Assembly: GCA_014871385.1 (NCBI GenBank)
Contig: CM026422.1
Span: 13,324,081 to 13,388,080 of the forward strand
Source of the DNA: Ceratodon purpureus
Taxonomy: Eukaryota > Streptophyta > Bryopsida > Pseudoditrichales > Ditrichaceae
Reading direction: 5' to 3'
Length of the DNA stretch: 64,000 nt
Under the pieces are notes generated by a model, which saw nothing but the letters and a program-made list of their open reading frames with translations, was not told where the DNA came from and did no database searches. How positions within the stretch are numbered: position 1 is the first letter of the stretch; the number at the start of each line of letters is the position of its first letter. A program made the position numbers and the translations under genes. Shown here piece after piece: positions 46,997 to 56,676 of this stretch.

Positions 46997-49900
46997 CTAA
47001 TCTTCTTCCTCCCCTTCCGGGCTTTCGCTTCCTTCGGTGTCTGTGAACTCCTCAGGGTTGTAATTCTTCACTCGGGATCCGTTCACCCGGGTTTCGAAGC
47101 TATTTCCCTGGAGGTCCGCCAGTTGTAACGATCCGTTCTCAAAGATCCGCGTAACCCGGTAAGGTCCCATCCATCTCGTATGTAACTTTCCCGGAAACTT
47201 TTGGTGCCGATTATCGTATAAGAGCACCAAGCCTCCTTCTATCACCTTATTGTCCTTAGGAATTCTTTTGTCGTAGATCTCCTTACGTTTTGCCTGGACA
47301 TCTACAGCCTGCTGTAGGGCGCCTCTCCTGACTTCTTCCAGATCCTGTAATGCCACGATCCGGTACCCCGGATCCTCGACTCTCGTCCCGTGACGGGCAG
47401 CCATAACCCGTAAGGTTTCTACCTCCAGTTCCACTCCGTGAACTGCGGATTGTCCAAAGACTAGGAAGAACGGACTCTTACCCATGGTTTTCTTCTCACT
47501 GGTATTGTAGGCGTGTACAGCTGAAGGGAGCTTCCGATCCCAATCCGTCTTATGAGCCGAGACCATCTTGTTCAGAATCTTTCCGACGATGCCATTGGCT
47601 CGCTCCGTCAACCCATTCGCTTTCGGATTATAAGGGGTCGTCTTCCGGTGTTTGATGAGATACCGTTCCGTGATATTGATGATGACATCGTTCAGGAAAT
47701 GTTTTCCCCGGTCACTCACCAGTTCTAACGGATGTCCAAATCTCATCATTATTTCTTCAAAGAGAAATGTGGCTGCGGCTGCGGCGTCATTCTTCACCGT
47801 TGCCCTTGCCTCTACCCATCTGGTCGCATAATCCGTAGCCAGGATAATGTATCTCCTCTTCCGGGCTGTGACCGGATTGATCGGTCCGATAAAGTCTATC
47901 CCCCATTTTTCAAACGGAGCCAAGGGAATAATGGGAGTGAGGGGCCAGTGGTTTCGGAACGAAGGTGCCCCGGTTCTTTGACACTGGTCACACTGCCCTA
48001 CGAATTCCTTCACGTCTCGGGAGAGGTAAGGCCACCAATATCCGGCTGATCGGATTCGCTTGATGGTTGTCTCCGAGGCGAAATGGCCGCCCGAGGGTCC
48101 GGCGTGTAAGGCCCTCATGACCTGCCTTCTTTCGGATTCCTCGAGGCACCTCCGTAATACATCATCCGGTCCCATCCGGAAAAGTACTCCTCGGATCAGT
48201 GTGAAAGGGGCTACTGTATTCTGAAATACCATCTTCTCCTCCCGCGTAAATCCCTCCGGGTACCTCCGTTGTGTTAAATACTGGATAATCTCTGAATAAT
48301 CGGAGTTCTCCGTTCCGGAAATGTGAAATACCTCCGCCTCTTCCGGAAACTCATCCGGGAACGTGGCGGTGATGTCCGAGACTGCTTCCGGGCCTCGCAT
48401 CCTTGACAGGTAGTCCGCGTTGGCATTGGCCTTACCCGGTTTCACTACCACCTCGTAGTTGAATTCCTGGAGCAGCAAGATCCACCGTGCAATACGCCCT
48501 GAGAGATCCGGTTTGTTCACCAAATACTTCAGGGAGTCATGATCCGTATGGAACACGATCTTGTATCCGAGAAGGTAGTGTCGGAACTTCTTGCAGGCGT
48601 ATACTACCGCCAAGGCTTCCCGTTCAGTGGTAGTATATTTCCGTTCCGCAAGGCTCATCTGCCTGCTAGCATAATAGATCGGATGCTCCTTCCGATCCTC
48701 CCCTTGCTGCCACAGAATCGCCCCTAGGCACCACCCGGAAGCGTCGATTGTCACATGGAATTCCTTCGACCAATCCGGTGCTGATAGGATCGGAGCGGTG
48801 GTCAGGGCCTTCTTCAATTCCTCGAACGCTTGCTGTCTCCGTTCCGTCCACAAAAACTCTTCTTCCTTCTTCAACAGTTCCGTTAATGGGGCTGCCAATT
48901 TGGCATACGCAATAATAAACCTCCTGTAGTATCCGACGCATCCTAGGAATCCCCGGACCTCTCGGACGTTGGTGGGAGACACTAGAATAAGGATAGCTCG
49001 TACCTTATCCGAATCGACTTCCAACCCGTTCCGACTTACGATGTGCCCGAGAAGAATTCCGGAAATCATCCCCATAAAACATTTTCCGGGGTGTAATTTC
49101 AGTCCGGTTTCCCTGCACCTCTGGAAGGTCCTTCGGAGGTACTCGAGATGTTCCTTCCACTTACTGAACACCGCGAAGTCATCGATGAAGACTTCTAGAA
49201 AATGCCTCAAGAAATCTCGGAAAATATCCACCATCAGCCTTTGGAATGTTCCGGGAGCGTTACACAGTCCGAAGGGCATTCTGTTGAAGGCGAACGTCCC
49301 CCATTCCGTGGTGAAGGTCGTCTTCAGCTGATCTTCTTCCCGGATCGATACCTGGTTGTAACCGGAAAATCCATCAAGAAAGCTGTAGCACTCCTGCCCT
49401 GCCACGTGGTCGAGGATAATGTCCGTAAAAGGTAACGGAAAGTAATCCTTCTTTGTGGCCGCATTCAGTTTCCGGAAATCTTGACAAACTCGGATCTTGA
49501 CTTTCCCATCCGAGCCAACTTTCTTCGGAACGACGACTATGGGTGATACCCACTCGGAGTTATTCACCGGATAAATGAATCCAGCCTTCAGGAGGCTATC
49601 GATCTCCTCCTTCACCATCAGAGAATACTTCGGGTTGAGCCTGTACTGACGTTGTCTGACCGGAACGGATCCGTCAACCAAGTCAATGTGATGCTGGCCT
49701 AGTTCCGGAGGTATTCCCTTGAGGTCGGATGGTGACCAAGCGAATACGTCTAAATATTCCTTTAGTAAATCCACATACTCCTTTCTCTGCTCCTTGCTCA
49801 TGCTTCGCCCTAGCAGAAATGTCTTTCCGGGGGCTACTTCCACCTTCTCATAGTCGGACGGTTTCACAACGTTCTTGACTCGCTCCGATTCCTGTTCCTC

Positions 49901-51148
49901 TCCCTGATCCGTCCATGCGCTCCACACCCGGACAGGGGTGTCCGGATCGAGACCCATGGCGGGCAGGTTTCCCTCCTCGACCTGTTGTCGGAACCATTCG
50001 GCTGAGAGTGGAACACTTCCTTCTCCGAGAGAGCGATCCTCCGGTACCGGGAATTTCACGTGCTCCGATGATGGTTGGGGTTGCTCACTGATCGGATTAT
50101 GAAATCGGAAGTCATCCTCGGTAACTTCCGAGAACTGATTCACGAAATAACTAAATACTTCGTCATCCTCCTCTTCCGGGTCGGACCAATCAGAAGTATA
50201 CCCATCCGAGCCACTGGTTTCCCCTAGATATCCATCCATCTTCCACGGAATCCGCTGATTGGTTTTTCCGAGTACGAACTCCTTGGCTCCCCAATCAACG
50301 AGGACTCGTGCCATGTATAGCCAGGGTCTTCCCAACAACATCGGAAAGGGACGGCCCGTACTAACTCGGATTATCACGTAATTCAAGAGGTATGTTACCT
50401 CTCCGATCGTGGTCGGAACCTGGGACAACCTTCCCACGGGTTTAACTCTAGATTGATCCGCCATTCGTAACACCTGATCGGTGGATTCGAACGAGGTGTA
50501 TCCGAGTTCAAAGGCCGTATCTTCCAGCATCAGGTTCACACCGGATCCTCCATCTACCGGAACTTTCGGTATAGCACATCCTTCTATTAGCACCGTCAGT
50601 TCCGGGGCTCCGTGATCCTCAACCTGTAAGAAGTTAGTAGCTACAGACGGAAGCTTCACCCCTCGGCGCCTCCGCTTCGTCCATGCCTCTCGGATTACCT
50701 TCTGGTAATTCACATTGTCATGGAGCAACTGTCCAATCGTGACATTTGCCTTGAGGGATTTGATGTCCCCCAGAATGTCATACTCGTCCACTCTGGGATC
50801 GGAAGGAATAACCACCGGAACGTCATCAAACCGGACCGAAGGCTTGGTGATCTTCCGGGCAAGGGGATCCGTGAGTTCTTTCCGAACTTCCTCACTGATA
50901 TCTTCCGGGAGGTTCCCTCCTTCCACCCCATTTTCCGCTCTTGGACGGTCATTTTCTTCTGGTAAAGCTCTGGTTACCGTAGAGGGTTCGGATCCTGAAT
51001 CCGAATCCACTCTCCTGGATCTTACCCTCCTCCTGGTCTTCCGGGATTTCGGAAGCTCCGGTTCCTGGGCACGCTCTCTAGCGGAACTACGGGTTGATAC
51101 TCTGTGTACTGGTACTTCCGCGCCCTCCTGTAGTTCCGTCACGAACCG
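46997..51148 (-). CDS. pol: Pol of element B (protease, RT, RNase H, integrase)
   Basis: About 1,380 codons in one frame, following gag after UGA. A basic leader (RSSARERAQ) is followed by aspartic protease VPVDGGSGVNLM (about 195-205) with LLGRPWLYMARVLVDW. Reverse transcriptase spans about 500-720 (WVSPIVVVPKKVG, FRKLNAATKKDYFPLP, FIDDFAVFSKW). RNase H is at about 790-920 (FHVTIDASGWCLGAILW, HTDHDSLKYLVN). Integrase has an HHCC finger (HAGPSGGHFAS...CDQCQ) and a D-D-E core (WGIDFIGPIN, DYATRWVEAR, LVSDRGKHFL, YNPKANGLTERANG), then a GPYRV module. No chromodomain. All catalytic blocks are present, so the enzyme is probably active. Confidence 0.95.
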   Translation of the reverse strand, partial: RFVTELQEGAEVPVHRVSTRSSARERAQEPELPKSRKTRRRVRSRRVDSDSGSEPSTVTRALPEENDRPRAENGVEGGNLPEDISEEVRKELTDPLARKITKPSVRFDDVPVVIPSDPRVDEYDILGDIKSLKANVTIGQLLHDNVNYQKVIREAWTKRRRRGVKLPSVATNFLQVEDHGAPELTVLIEGCAIPKVPVDGGSGVNLMLEDTAFELGYTSFESTDQVLRMADQSRVKPVGRLSQVPTTIGEVTYLLNYVIIRVSTGRPFPMLLGRPWLYMARVLVDWGAKEFVLGKTNQRIPWKMDGYLGETSGSDGYTSDWSDPEEEDDEVFSYFVNQFSEVTEDDFRFHNPISEQPQPSSEHVKFPVPEDRSLGEGSVPLSAEWFRQQVEEGNLPAMGLDPDTPVRVWSAWTDQGEEQESERVKNVVKPSDYEKVEVAPGKTFLLGRSMSKEQRKEYVDLLKEYLDVFAWSPSDLKGIPPELGQHHIDLVDGSVPVRQRQYRLNPKYSLMVKEEIDSLLKAGFIYPVNNSEWVSPIVVVPKKVGSDGKVKIRVCQDFRKLNAATKKDYFPLPFTDIILDHVAGQECYSFLDGFSGYNQVSIREEDQLKTTFTTEWGTFAFNRMPFGLCNAPGTFQRLMVDIFRDFLRHFLEVFIDDFAVFSKWKEHLEYLRRTFQRCRETGLKLHPGKCFMGMISGILLGHIVSRNGLEVDSDKVRAILILVSPTNVREVRGFLGCVGYYRRFIIAYAKLAAPLTELLKKEEEFLWTERRQQAFEELKKALTTAPILSAPDWSKEFHVTIDASGWCLGAILWQQGEDRKEHPIYYASRQMSLAERKYTTTEREALAVVYACKKFRHYLLGYKIVFHTDHDSLKYLVNKPDLSGRIARWILLLQEFNYEVVVKPGKANANADYLSRMRGPEAVSDITATFPDEFPEEAEVFHISGTENSDYSEIIQYLTQRRYPEGFTREEKMVFQNTVAPFTLIRGVLFRMGPDDVLRRCLEESERRQVMRALHAGPSGGHFASETTIKRIRSAGYWWPYLSRDVKEFVGQCDQCQRTGAPSFRNHWPLTPIIPLAPFEKWGIDFIGPINPVTARKRRYIILATDYATRWVEARATVKNDAAAAATFLFEEIMMRFGHPLELVSDRGKHFLNDVIINITERYLIKHRKTTPYNPKANGLTERANGIVGKILNKMVSAHKTDWDRKLPSAVHAYNTSEKKTMGKSPFFLVFGQSAVHGVELEVETLRVMAARHGTRVEDPGYRIVALQDLEEVRRGALQQAVDVQAKRKEIYDKRIPKDNKVIEGGLVLLYDNRHQKFPGKLHTRWMGPYRVTRIFENGSLQLADLQGNSFETRVNGSRVKNYNPEEFTDTEGSESPEGEEED

Positions 51149-51151
51149 TCA
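51143..51151 (-). promoter_or_regulatory. Probable UGA readthrough site between gag and pol (element B)
   Basis: TGA-CGG-TTC on the minus strand separates gag and pol, which share a frame. Same arrangement and same hexanucleotide TGACGG as element A. Confidence 0.65.
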
Positions 51152-52978
51152 TTTGTCCGGATTCTCTATCCCACCCGAGTGACCGTAGTTTAGCCCAGTC
51201 ATCTCTCTCGGAGGAACCTCCACCTGTTTGAAAGTCGGGCGGGGTTGTGCCGGTTTGGCACAATGAGGAGCCGTATGACCGTACTCTCCGCAATTTTGGC
51301 ACGGAAGGATCCGCGGTGCTCCCTGCCCTTGTCGCTCAAACGGACAGTTAGGTGCGTAATGATCCGGGCTTCCACAGTTAAAGCAGTACCCGTGGGTCGG
51401 CTTCGGGTACATCGGCCTACCCGGAACGTTCTGGGGGATCCGGTATCCGGCGGGAGGACGGGCTATCTGGATCGGAGCCTTGCCTCGTCCGTAAGTGGTC
51501 TGAACCTGATACACAGGTTGGTACTCCTCCATCTGAAATTCCTCCTCTTCCGGATAGGCAAAGTAGACCTCTTCTTCCGGATGGACGTAGTGAATTCGTT
51601 TCTGGCGGGGTTCAGTACACTCCGGAGGATAATGTCCTTGCTTCCCGCAGTTAGCACACCACACATTAGCTCTGCTGGTTGGAATCATCTTACGAGGTTT
51701 CCGATTCTCGGAAAGGTGGACGTTGAGTTCGGCAATCGATTCTCGGATCTCCTTCATCTCCTTCATGACCTTCCGAGAATCGTCATCCTCCACCTTCACC
51801 TTGATCAACTCTCGGTTCCGTCTTGGCCGGGTGTCTCTACTGGAGCCGCCTCGGCGTTTCGAGGCTCCCCTGGAGTCCTCTTCCGACTGATCGGAACTGG
51901 ATGAAGTGGAATCGCTCTTACTGGTAGAGTCGGAATCTTCCGAAGAGGACTCGTGCCTCCGCCGGCGCTCTCTCTCCTTCCGGATCTTCTTACCCCGCTT
52001 CTCGGTATGCTTCAGAGACTTCCGTAGAGATTGGGCCGAGTTCTCATAGTTCTGAGCCGCTTCCACGGCTTCCTGAAGTGTGGCGGGACGGGTTTGTCGG
52101 ATCTGAAACCCCATCTCCTCTGGAAATCCGGCGACAAACCATTCCACTTGTACACTCGGAGCTATGGCCGTAGTGAGTTTCTGTATGAGCGCCTTTACTC
52201 TCTGACTGTACTTTCGTACTGACTCGGAAGATCTCATCGTCATACGACTCAGCTTTCCGAGTGCGCGAGCCTCTCCTCCGGCCTCACGGAACGTACGTCG
52301 GAACAAGGTCACGAAACTGGTCCAGTCGTTACGTGTGCGTTCCGGAACGTCTTGGTACCACTGTAGAGCTTCTCCCTTCAGAAGACCTTGGAATATCCTT
52401 CTCTTCGCGTCCGGATCTTCCTGATTGGCCAGAGCAATGGATTCGAACTCACAGAGCCATTCGTCCACGTCTTGACTTCCGTCTCCTTTGAATCGGTTGT
52501 ACTTCAGTCGGGTAGAGGGTGCCATCGGATTGTCTTCCTCGTCTTCTTCCTCTTCCTCGGTCTCCTCTTCTACTCCGGCGTCGGCTCCGACTTCGTCAGC
52601 TACGACCTCTTCTTCTTCCGGATCTGGAGCTGTACCTGCTCCGGCTGTGGAGGTTCCGGCCAACGACACCACGATTACGTCTCCTTCTCGTTCTACAGCA
52701 GTCTGGATCCGGGGAAGTAGATTCGTTCCCGGTAGATCGTGTACCAAAACTCTTCCCCTCTTCTGTAGCAACCGAGTGGATCTTCTTCCCCCTAACTCTT
52801 CCGGTTGCGCCCCAACCATGGAAGAGATTGGGAATTCTTCTTCCGATTCCTCGGAAGGCAGGATCTGCACGTAAGACTTCCGCCTACCGCATATCCACCT
52901 AAATGAAGCCTTCACGGTCTGACTCCACTTTTCTTCAAATCTGCGCTCACGTATCTCCCGAGTATCCACCTGGATCAC
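51149..52978 (-). CDS. gag: Gag of element B
   Basis: The open frame starts at a GTG; the likely start is the ATG at 52,819 (MVGAQPEELGGRRS), leaving about 555 codons. Acidic N-terminal part, gag domain (YNRFKGDGSQDVDEWLCEF, ALQWYQDVPER, VEWFVAGFPEEMGFQ), Ser/Asp and basic linker, then three CCHC knuckles: CANCGKQGHYPPEC, CFNCGSPDHYAPNC and CQNCGEYGHTAPHC. It ends AAA-TGA-CGG with pol in the same frame. Block for block it is homologous to element A gag. Confidence 0.93.
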   Translation of the reverse strand: MIQVDTREIRERRFEEKWSQTVKASFRWICGRRKSYVQILPSEESEEEFPISSMVGAQPEELGGRRSTRLLQKRGRVLVHDLPGTNLLPRIQTAVEREGDVIVVSLAGTSTAGAGTAPDPEEEEVVADEVGADAGVEEETEEEEEDEEDNPMAPSTRLKYNRFKGDGSQDVDEWLCEFESIALANQEDPDAKRRIFQGLLKGEALQWYQDVPERTRNDWTSFVTLFRRTFREAGGEARALGKLSRMTMRSSESVRKYSQRVKALIQKLTTAIAPSVQVEWFVAGFPEEMGFQIRQTRPATLQEAVEAAQNYENSAQSLRKSLKHTEKRGKKIRKERERRRRHESSSEDSDSTSKSDSTSSSSDQSEEDSRGASKRRGGSSRDTRPRRNRELIKVKVEDDDSRKVMKEMKEIRESIAELNVHLSENRKPRKMIPTSRANVWCANCGKQGHYPPECTEPRQKRIHYVHPEEEVYFAYPEEEEFQMEEYQPVYQVQTTYGRGKAPIQIARPPAGYRIPQNVPGRPMYPKPTHGYCFNCGSPDHYAPNCPFERQGQGAPRILPCQNCGEYGHTAPHCAKPAQPRPTFKQVEVPPREMTGLNYGHSGGIENPDK

Positions 52979-52989
52979 AGCTTATCGAA

Positions 52990-53007
52990 TCCCCGGCAGC
53001 GGCGCCA
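52990..53007 (-). other. Primer-binding site of element B
   Basis: TGGCGCCGCTGCCGGGGA on the minus strand, 10 bp inside the 5' LTR; identical over 18 nt to that of element A, so both use the same tRNA primer. Confidence 0.88.
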
Positions 53008-53950
53008 GATTTTTACGTGTCGGAACACGGAAACGCAACTAACATCCGGATAGTGCTCTAATTGAGCGTAAACTTCCGTACTGTCACTAGGTTCCGAGTA
53101 TCGTCCAGGGATTCAATAGTGTTTCACCAAGTAGTTACTTCTAATCGTTCCGAGCCTTGCCACTGCTCGGATAGTGTCTTCGGAACGTAACTCCCGAACT
53201 ATCTCCTTCTCTATTCTTCTCTCATTAGGTGTTTCGTCCACAAACCCCAACGTCTCGGATCAGTTACCGTCTCACAACTGTCCTAGAGTACTCTGGCCAG
53301 CAGGTCACGCAAACGATCCTCTCCGATCCGTGGGACTACAACGACAAACCAATCCGGATCTGGGAGAACCAGGATCCGATTATCCCTAGGCGACCCGTAC
53401 CACGTTCCGACTCCCCCTCTCACTATGCACGGAACCTCTTCAGAAGTTCAGGGAGCCCGACCAAGTAGTTCTTGATCCGCTTCGACCCTAGCGACGGCTA
53501 TTCCGTATGAGGTTGATTTGGGGACGGAACAGTGAGGCTTCACTCCTACGACAATCCGCTAAATCTTTCCGCTCAATCCCATTTCCTTTCCGATTCGGGT
53601 CTCGTCGCAACTCCCATCACCTTCCTATCCGAGCTACAGCGGAACTCTCATATCCTTCCCGGATCATTCACACTTAGCGGGAAATCACGCACAGTACTTA
53701 CAAAACACAAATACTTTACTGATAAGGAATATAGGGGGAAAACATGCAAAACGAAGACCCGGACCGCATCGCCTGCCCGGTTTAAGTAAGCAGGGGCTTC
53801 ACAAAAGCGGCGGCGCCGGCAGTTCAACCAAAACCCTAATCCCTAACTACCTACCTAGAATTCTACTTTACGACTAGGACGGATCTCCCGATCCGGAATC
53901 TACTCCTATAAATCCGGAAAGTTACGACAAGTGGCAGTGAGAGGAATCTA

Positions 53951-56146
53951 TCACTTCTTTGTCTTCTTGTGGCTCTCCTGCTCGCGATCCTTCGACCTGG
54001 TCACCCGCGGCTCTGATCCGCCCGCCCCTGCTGCTCGTGCCGCCTTGCGCCTAGCACTCCGTTCCGCCTTTGACTCCCTCTCCTGAGCCTCCAAAGACAA
54101 CCGGGTAACGATCCGGGGCTTGGGAGAATTGGGCGATTTCGGAATCATATGTGCGGGGGGAGTTCCGGACGTCGGAGTCTGAGTTTCAGTTCCGGTGGTC
54201 CTGACCGGAGAGCTCCCATGCGTCTCTGAGTCGGACTCGGAAATCGTAATCGGCTCCTTCCTTTTCCGCAACCTCCGGAACTCTCCGACAGTGTTCTGAG
54301 GGGAACCTGCTGCTGGCGTTCCGGTGGGAGTAGGCGTCACCGTTCCGGTCTTGGCTGTGGGTGAAGGGGTCAATCCCCCCTCCTGAGTTACTCGGGTCCG
54401 TCCGGGTGGTGAAATAGGTCGTCCCCATTCCGGTCCCGCTACCTCCCCTCGGTAATTCGCAATGATCACTTCATCTCCGAGTCGTGGAAGAACATCCGGC
54501 GGCACGGTCCGAGTCACCTGTTCCGAAACCGTCCTCTCCTCGATCCGCCTCTCGGTGACTGTCGTTCCGGTCACCTCCACCTGTCCGGTGGGGATCGCGC
54601 AGCTCTGCTGGACTGTACTGGTTCCGGGTGACACCGCCTGTGCTTGGACTTCCCGGATCGCCTCCGCAATCGTCCGATTGGTCATGGCGGCTTCTTCGGC
54701 CGTCATCTGTTCTGCTGCTTGGAGGTTACTCCCTATCGGGGTTCGGAACCCCACTCCGCGTGATTCTCCTACCACGGCACGAGAGGGCGATCCGGGGAGC
54801 GGAAGACCTCGGCCAGTGACTACGAGACTGGGACTTCCGGTGCTTGGATTGAGCAGCTGCCGGACCTTCTTCAGGATCATGTTCATCGAATGCTCGCATT
54901 TGGAGAGGATCTTGATGATCTTCTGCTTGTCCTCGAAATCAGCCGGCTGCACCACGTTCTCATCAAACAGCCGGGCCTTGTTGATTACCGCTCCCGAACT
55001 TCCCACCAACTTCCGAAGCTCCCCCAAAGTCTCCTCCTGCTCGGCGTGGAACTTTCGGATCTCGTCACTCTTTGCCGCCAGCTCCTTCGTCAACTCCTGT
55101 AACTGAAGCTCCAGCCGCTTCTTCTCACTCCGGAGAGTTGGGGCATCCTTCAACAACTCCACTTCTCGGATCACCTCTTCCGGTAAGCACCCTCCCAGCG
55201 CTGTACAGACCCTCCGGAACAGGGTTTCGATCCGATCATAAGAAGCTTGAGCCCGGTGAGTCTCCTCCCGAATCCCCCGAAACAGGTCCACCGGAAATCC
55301 CCGATCGGAACTGACCTCTCTCCGTTCCGGATCTCCCCGGGCCGTAGACGGCTCCGCATGTCGTGACGCAGGCTGCTCCGATCGCGATCTGGACTGAGCC
55401 CTAGCAGCGCCAGGGTTCGGAACTTCCCTCGTATCGTCCTCATCCTCCGAGTCCGTTGTATCAGAGGGCTCACCTCGCGGATCGGGTTCCATTCCGGGCG
55501 GGATCTCCGAGAAGTTGAGGCAGTTCTTCGCGTGCGTATACGTCTCGTCCTCCTTATCGGTCAGCAAGTCATTCGCATGGTAAAGGTGAAAGAGGTAAGG
55601 GGAGAGTGGGGTCGGCTTCTTTCCGATCGTCGGAACCATCTTCTGCACCACTTCCGCCATGAGTGCAGCCCAATTCACCGGACGTTCTCCCGTATACGCT
55701 CCGAGGATGGTATTCCCGACCGTAATGGTAACTTGTGCCGGTTTCTGCGGATACAGGATCGGAACGAGGAAGGCTAAGACCTGCCTCTGCCTCCTATCCT
55801 TGCAGGCGTCTATCTCGTATCCATTGTTCCTATGGATCTTCCCGTGGAACCTATCCTGCACGTACTGATCCGTCCGGGTCGCCCAAAGGAGTCCCTTCTG
55901 TTCGAAACCGTAAGCTTCCGCCCACTGTTCCGCATTCCACAGCGTGGGCTTGCCTCGGATCGTTTTATCCCACCGGTTGTCCGGACCTTCCAGGACCTCC
56001 CTCACCATCACCTCACTCTTTAGTAACCACGGCCGTGCCAGCAATCCCTCACACCTCATCCGAGTGAGGTCGGTGATCAGTTCCTCCATATCCGATTCCT
56101 TCACTGGAGTTCCGGGGCTAAGGACGCAACACTGTACGCGCGCCAT
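53951..56146 (-). CDS. LTR-encoded protein of element B (731 aa), 5' LTR copy, function unknown
   Basis: Starts about 150 nt after the TATA box. The N-terminal domain (about 1-215) contains TIRGKPTLWNAEQW, EAYGF, RQRQVLAFLVPILYPQKPAQVT, RPVNWAALMAEVVQKMVP and LSPYLFHLYHANDLLTDKE. These blocks line up with the element A LTR protein. An acidic run (DSEDEDD, about 230) follows, then a long heptad-like coiled coil (about 300-400; EKKRLELQLQELTKELAAK), a Thr/Pro/Gly-rich part, and a basic C-terminus (SARRKAARAAG, SHKKTKK). No known domain recognised. The high similarity of layout across two diverged elements and the open 731-codon frame argue for selection on the protein. It would precede gag on the RNA, so gag needs reinitiation, an internal start or splicing. 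Confidence 0.87.
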   Translation of the reverse strand: MARVQCCVLSPGTPVKESDMEELITDLTRMRCEGLLARPWLLKSEVMVREVLEGPDNRWDKTIRGKPTLWNAEQWAEAYGFEQKGLLWATRTDQYVQDRFHGKIHRNNGYEIDACKDRRQRQVLAFLVPILYPQKPAQVTITVGNTILGAYTGERPVNWAALMAEVVQKMVPTIGKKPTPLSPYLFHLYHANDLLTDKEDETYTHAKNCLNFSEIPPGMEPDPRGEPSDTTDSEDEDDTREVPNPGAARAQSRSRSEQPASRHAEPSTARGDPERREVSSDRGFPVDLFRGIREETHRAQASYDRIETLFRRVCTALGGCLPEEVIREVELLKDAPTLRSEKKRLELQLQELTKELAAKSDEIRKFHAEQEETLGELRKLVGSSGAVINKARLFDENVVQPADFEDKQKIIKILSKCEHSMNMILKKVRQLLNPSTGSPSLVVTGRGLPLPGSPSRAVVGESRGVGFRTPIGSNLQAAEQMTAEEAAMTNRTIAEAIREVQAQAVSPGTSTVQQSCAIPTGQVEVTGTTVTERRIEERTVSEQVTRTVPPDVLPRLGDEVIIANYRGEVAGPEWGRPISPPGRTRVTQEGGLTPSPTAKTGTVTPTPTGTPAAGSPQNTVGEFRRLRKRKEPITISESDSETHGSSPVRTTGTETQTPTSGTPPAHMIPKSPNSPKPRIVTRLSLEAQERESKAERSARRKAARAAGAGGSEPRVTRSKDREQESHKKTKK

Positions 56147-56297
56147 CTCTACTCCTCACTTCTCTCCCTCTACGATCCGACAGCAAGAAACCCGGCAATC
56201 CAACTGCCGGTGAATCGGAAAAGACAAGGACACCTCACCGCTCTTTCACTCTCTACTCCCAGTTCGCAAAAAGGAACTCCAAACCCTAACACCCTCG

Positions 56298-56305
56298 CTT
56301 ATATA
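56298..56305 (-). promoter_or_regulatory. TATA box of element B LTR
   Basis: TATATAAG on the minus strand, about 150 nt upstream of the LTR ORF ATG (56,146) and about 365 bp inside the LTR. Confidence 0.7.
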
Positions 56306-56676
56306 CCCCAGGCATAATAAACGCTGTGGCGGCCCGTAATTGCAGCCGCCAACGTACCGGGGTAAACGCCTATCCGAGTCATGATGACTTCCGCGTCGCT
56401 TCGGATCCTTGACGCGGTTACAGTAACGGTCAGTACTCGGATCGTCCACCCGTTCCGTATCTTATCTTCCGAGTTTCCGGAATCCAGGTTCCGGGAACAC
56501 TTCCTACGTTAACTGTTTTAACGTTTCTGGAGTATCCGATTTGCGTTAACTACTAATGCTGCTAGTGTCTGGCCAGTTTTTACCTAGTTAACCAAAAAAA
56601 ATGAAAAATAAATGGAATACTTACGCCGGCTGGGGCTCTTCCGGTTTATTCTGAGTTTCTCGGATCCCACAGCCGG

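Larger units (their letters stand above)
43307..56671 (-). mobile_element. Ty3/gypsy LTR retrotransposon, element B (13.4 kb), nested in element A
   Basis: 3,654-bp LTRs at 43,307-46,960 and 53,018-56,671 (TGTCGGAAC...TCCCACA on the plus strand), GCCGG duplications, primer-binding site (52,990-53,007, minus) and a purine-rich tract next to the 3' LTR (about 46,961-46,975). Gag and pol are intact in one frame with a UGA between. I see no difference between the LTRs. Structurally complete and probably the youngest insertion in the window. Confidence 0.95.
53018..56671 (-). repeat. 5' LTR of element B, contains a 731-codon ORF
   Basis: 3,654 bp. From its 5' end on the minus strand: U3 of about 365 bp, TATA box, then ORF 56,146-53,951, then about 930 bp of untranslated sequence to the primer-binding site. 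Same plan as the element A LTR. Confidence 0.95.
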
